Below, piece after piece: positions 30,456 to 31,142 of a stretch of DNA of 31,142 nucleotides. The notes beneath the pieces were generated by a model. The model was not told where the DNA came from and made no database searches. It was given only the letters and a program-made list of their open reading frames with translations. The translations under genes were made by a program, and so were the position numbers. Each line of letters opens with the position of its first letter. The stretch's first letter is position 1. The DNA is from Candidatus Melainabacteria bacterium (GTDB lineage Bacteria > Cyanobacteriota > Vampirovibrionia > LMEP-6097): contig JAPPOW010000053.1 in NCBI GenBank assembly GCA_028817775.1, positions 12,277-43,418 on the forward strand. The letters are read 5' to 3'.

Positions 30456-30492
30456 ACTCTGCATTGGATTGCTTCGCTGCGCTCGCAATGAC
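30413..30492 (+). repeat. Palindromic element B3
   Basis: Family B copy with ends GTCATTGCGAGC and GCTCGCAATGAC, inner GAAGCAATCTAATGCA and TGCATTGGATTGCTTCG arms. It encodes the ruvC tail, and ends 10 nt from the stop of the next convergent gene. Confidence 0.9.
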
Positions 30493-30502
30493 GATTTTTG
30501 TA

Positions 30503-30811
30503 TTAAACTTGCGGCACAAAACTAAAAGCACCAACTTCCATCACATAGCGAGAGCCATTGATTTCAATCTCCATGCTCTCAATGCCTTTGGTCATCGCAT
30601 CTTCACGCATTTCAATCAGCGCCATCTCTTCTTCACGGCTTAATTCTAAATCCTCAAGACTTAATTTATGAGCCTCCTGTTCTTGGACAAGCTTAAGCTT
30701 CTCAAGAAACTCAGGTGCTTTGGAAGGCATTAGTTTATCGATAAATTTATCTGCTACCACGCTTGCAGCATTAGAAACAAGATCACCAGCTAAGAGTCCT
30801 ACTAAGTTCAT
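30503..30811 (-). CDS. Small unrecognised protein downstream of flgD
   Basis: 102 aa. The N-terminus is small and hydrophobic (MNLVGLLAGDLVSNAASVVA). The middle is a charged amphipathic helix (FLEKLKLVQEQEAHKLSLEDLELSREEE cut short here to its character: Glu/Lys/Leu-rich), and the C-terminus a short beta segment (INGSRYVMEVGAFSF). ATG is 2 nt after the flgD stop, so it is co-translated with the hook-cap gene and probably has a flagellar role. GGAG lies 11 nt before the ATG. I cannot assign a family. Confidence 0.75.
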   Translation of the reverse strand: MNLVGLLAGDLVSNAASVVADKFIDKLMPSKAPEFLEKLKLVQEQEAHKLSLEDLELSREEEMALIEMREDAMTKGIESMEIEINGSRYVMEVGAFSFVPQV

Positions 30812-30813
30812 AA

Positions 30814-31142
30814 TTATAATTTCTCCGATATCTCTGCAATTGCAGATTGAATTCCAGCCAATGTAGTATTGATACTAGAAATTTCTGACTCTAAAGTGTC
30901 CTTCATATCTGAGATATGATCAGTTTGTTTACTGATTTGCTCTACTTGAGTCAAACGAGCTTGAGTATTGAGAATTTCTTGTGTATCCATTGTGTCAAAC
31001 GGACTTTGGTTAGAAAGAGTCGCCGTAAGAATCTTCAAGAATAAGTTGGGATCAAAACCCTCGGCATTACCAGTATTGAGTCCAGCAGTAGCTTCAACTT
31101 GCTGTTCCAAGAAAGTTTGCTGCTCTGGGCTAAGTCCTGAAT
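30814..31142 (-). CDS. flgD: Flagellar hook-capping protein FlgD, 3' part
   Basis: Scaffold protein for hook assembly. The frame is open to the window edge, so the TTG at 31110 is internal and the true start lies outside. The visible 109 residues contain the conserved FlgD core FDPNLFLKILTATLSNQSPFDTMDTQE, then LTQVEQISKQTDHI, and end in a short coiled coil (ISDMKDTLESEISSINTTLAG). The usual C-terminal tudor/Ig-like domains (another ~100 aa) are absent, so this is a short FlgD type. It is followed by a 102-aa co-transcribed gene. Confidence 0.88.
   Translation of the reverse strand, partial: SGLSPEQQTFLEQQVEATAGLNTGNAEGFDPNLFLKILTATLSNQSPFDTMDTQEILNTQARLTQVEQISKQTDHISDMKDTLESEISSINTTLAGIQSAIAEISEKL

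Overview
The window is a compact, AT-rich bacterial chromosome segment made almost entirely of housekeeping genes, with no phage or plasmid module. An N-terminal S-layer-homology domain followed by a coiled coil (the front end of cyanobacterial-type porins), a flagellar hook-cap gene, apolipoprotein N-acyltransferase, MEP isoprenoid genes (ispF, ispG) and the absence of any photosynthesis gene fit a flagellated, diderm, non-photosynthetic relative of Cyanobacteria (Melainabacteria-like). This placement is an inference from gene content.

Layout. 1-4.1 kb (+): an unrecognised helical protein cut by the window edge, pyrK, then grpE-ktrA/trkA-truA. 4.2-6.3 kb (-): a secreted Cys-rich Kazal-like protein, nrdR, and an SLH/coiled-coil protein. 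6.4-9.4 kb: ispF(+), glyS(-), yidD(+), with glyS and yidD overlapping head to head. 9.4-14.2 kb: rodA(+), an M23 peptidase(-), an ABC exporter(-) divergent from a TetR regulator(+). 14.3-18 kb: thiolase(-), CBS protein(+), and a MutL(-) whose C-terminal half carries an HNH nuclease domain in place of the usual MutL C-terminal domain. 18-21.6 kb (-): clpB and a polytopic membrane protein. 21.8-26.6 kb: elbB(+), yebC(+), ispG(-), a membrane-associated unknown(+), proB(-). 26.7-31.1 kb: icd(+), a truncated four-helix-bundle gene between repeats, lnt(-), ruvC(+), a small unknown(-) and the 3' part of flgD(-).

Two genome-scale patterns stand out. First, most intergenic gaps hold palindromic repeats of at least four families. 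They often sit within 1-4 nt of stop codons or supply the last codons and stop of the gene (truA, ispF, yebC, ispG, ruvC). Their arms are conserved, but the hairpin tips differ from copy to copy while staying self-complementary, usually around a 3-nt loop; family C is a string of such hairpins. Second, a TATAAT-like box, often with an upstream TG, lies only 6-13 nt before the start codon of most transcription-unit first genes. This implies leaderless or nearly leaderless mRNAs and fixes several otherwise ambiguous starts (pyrK GTG, the Kazal-like gene GTG, mutL GTG, ispF, ruvC). tetR and icd are exceptions, with real leaders and Shine-Dalgarno sequences.

The strongest candidate for an undescribed system is the MutL-HNH fusion: a mismatch-repair ATPase that may carry its own HNH nicking module.
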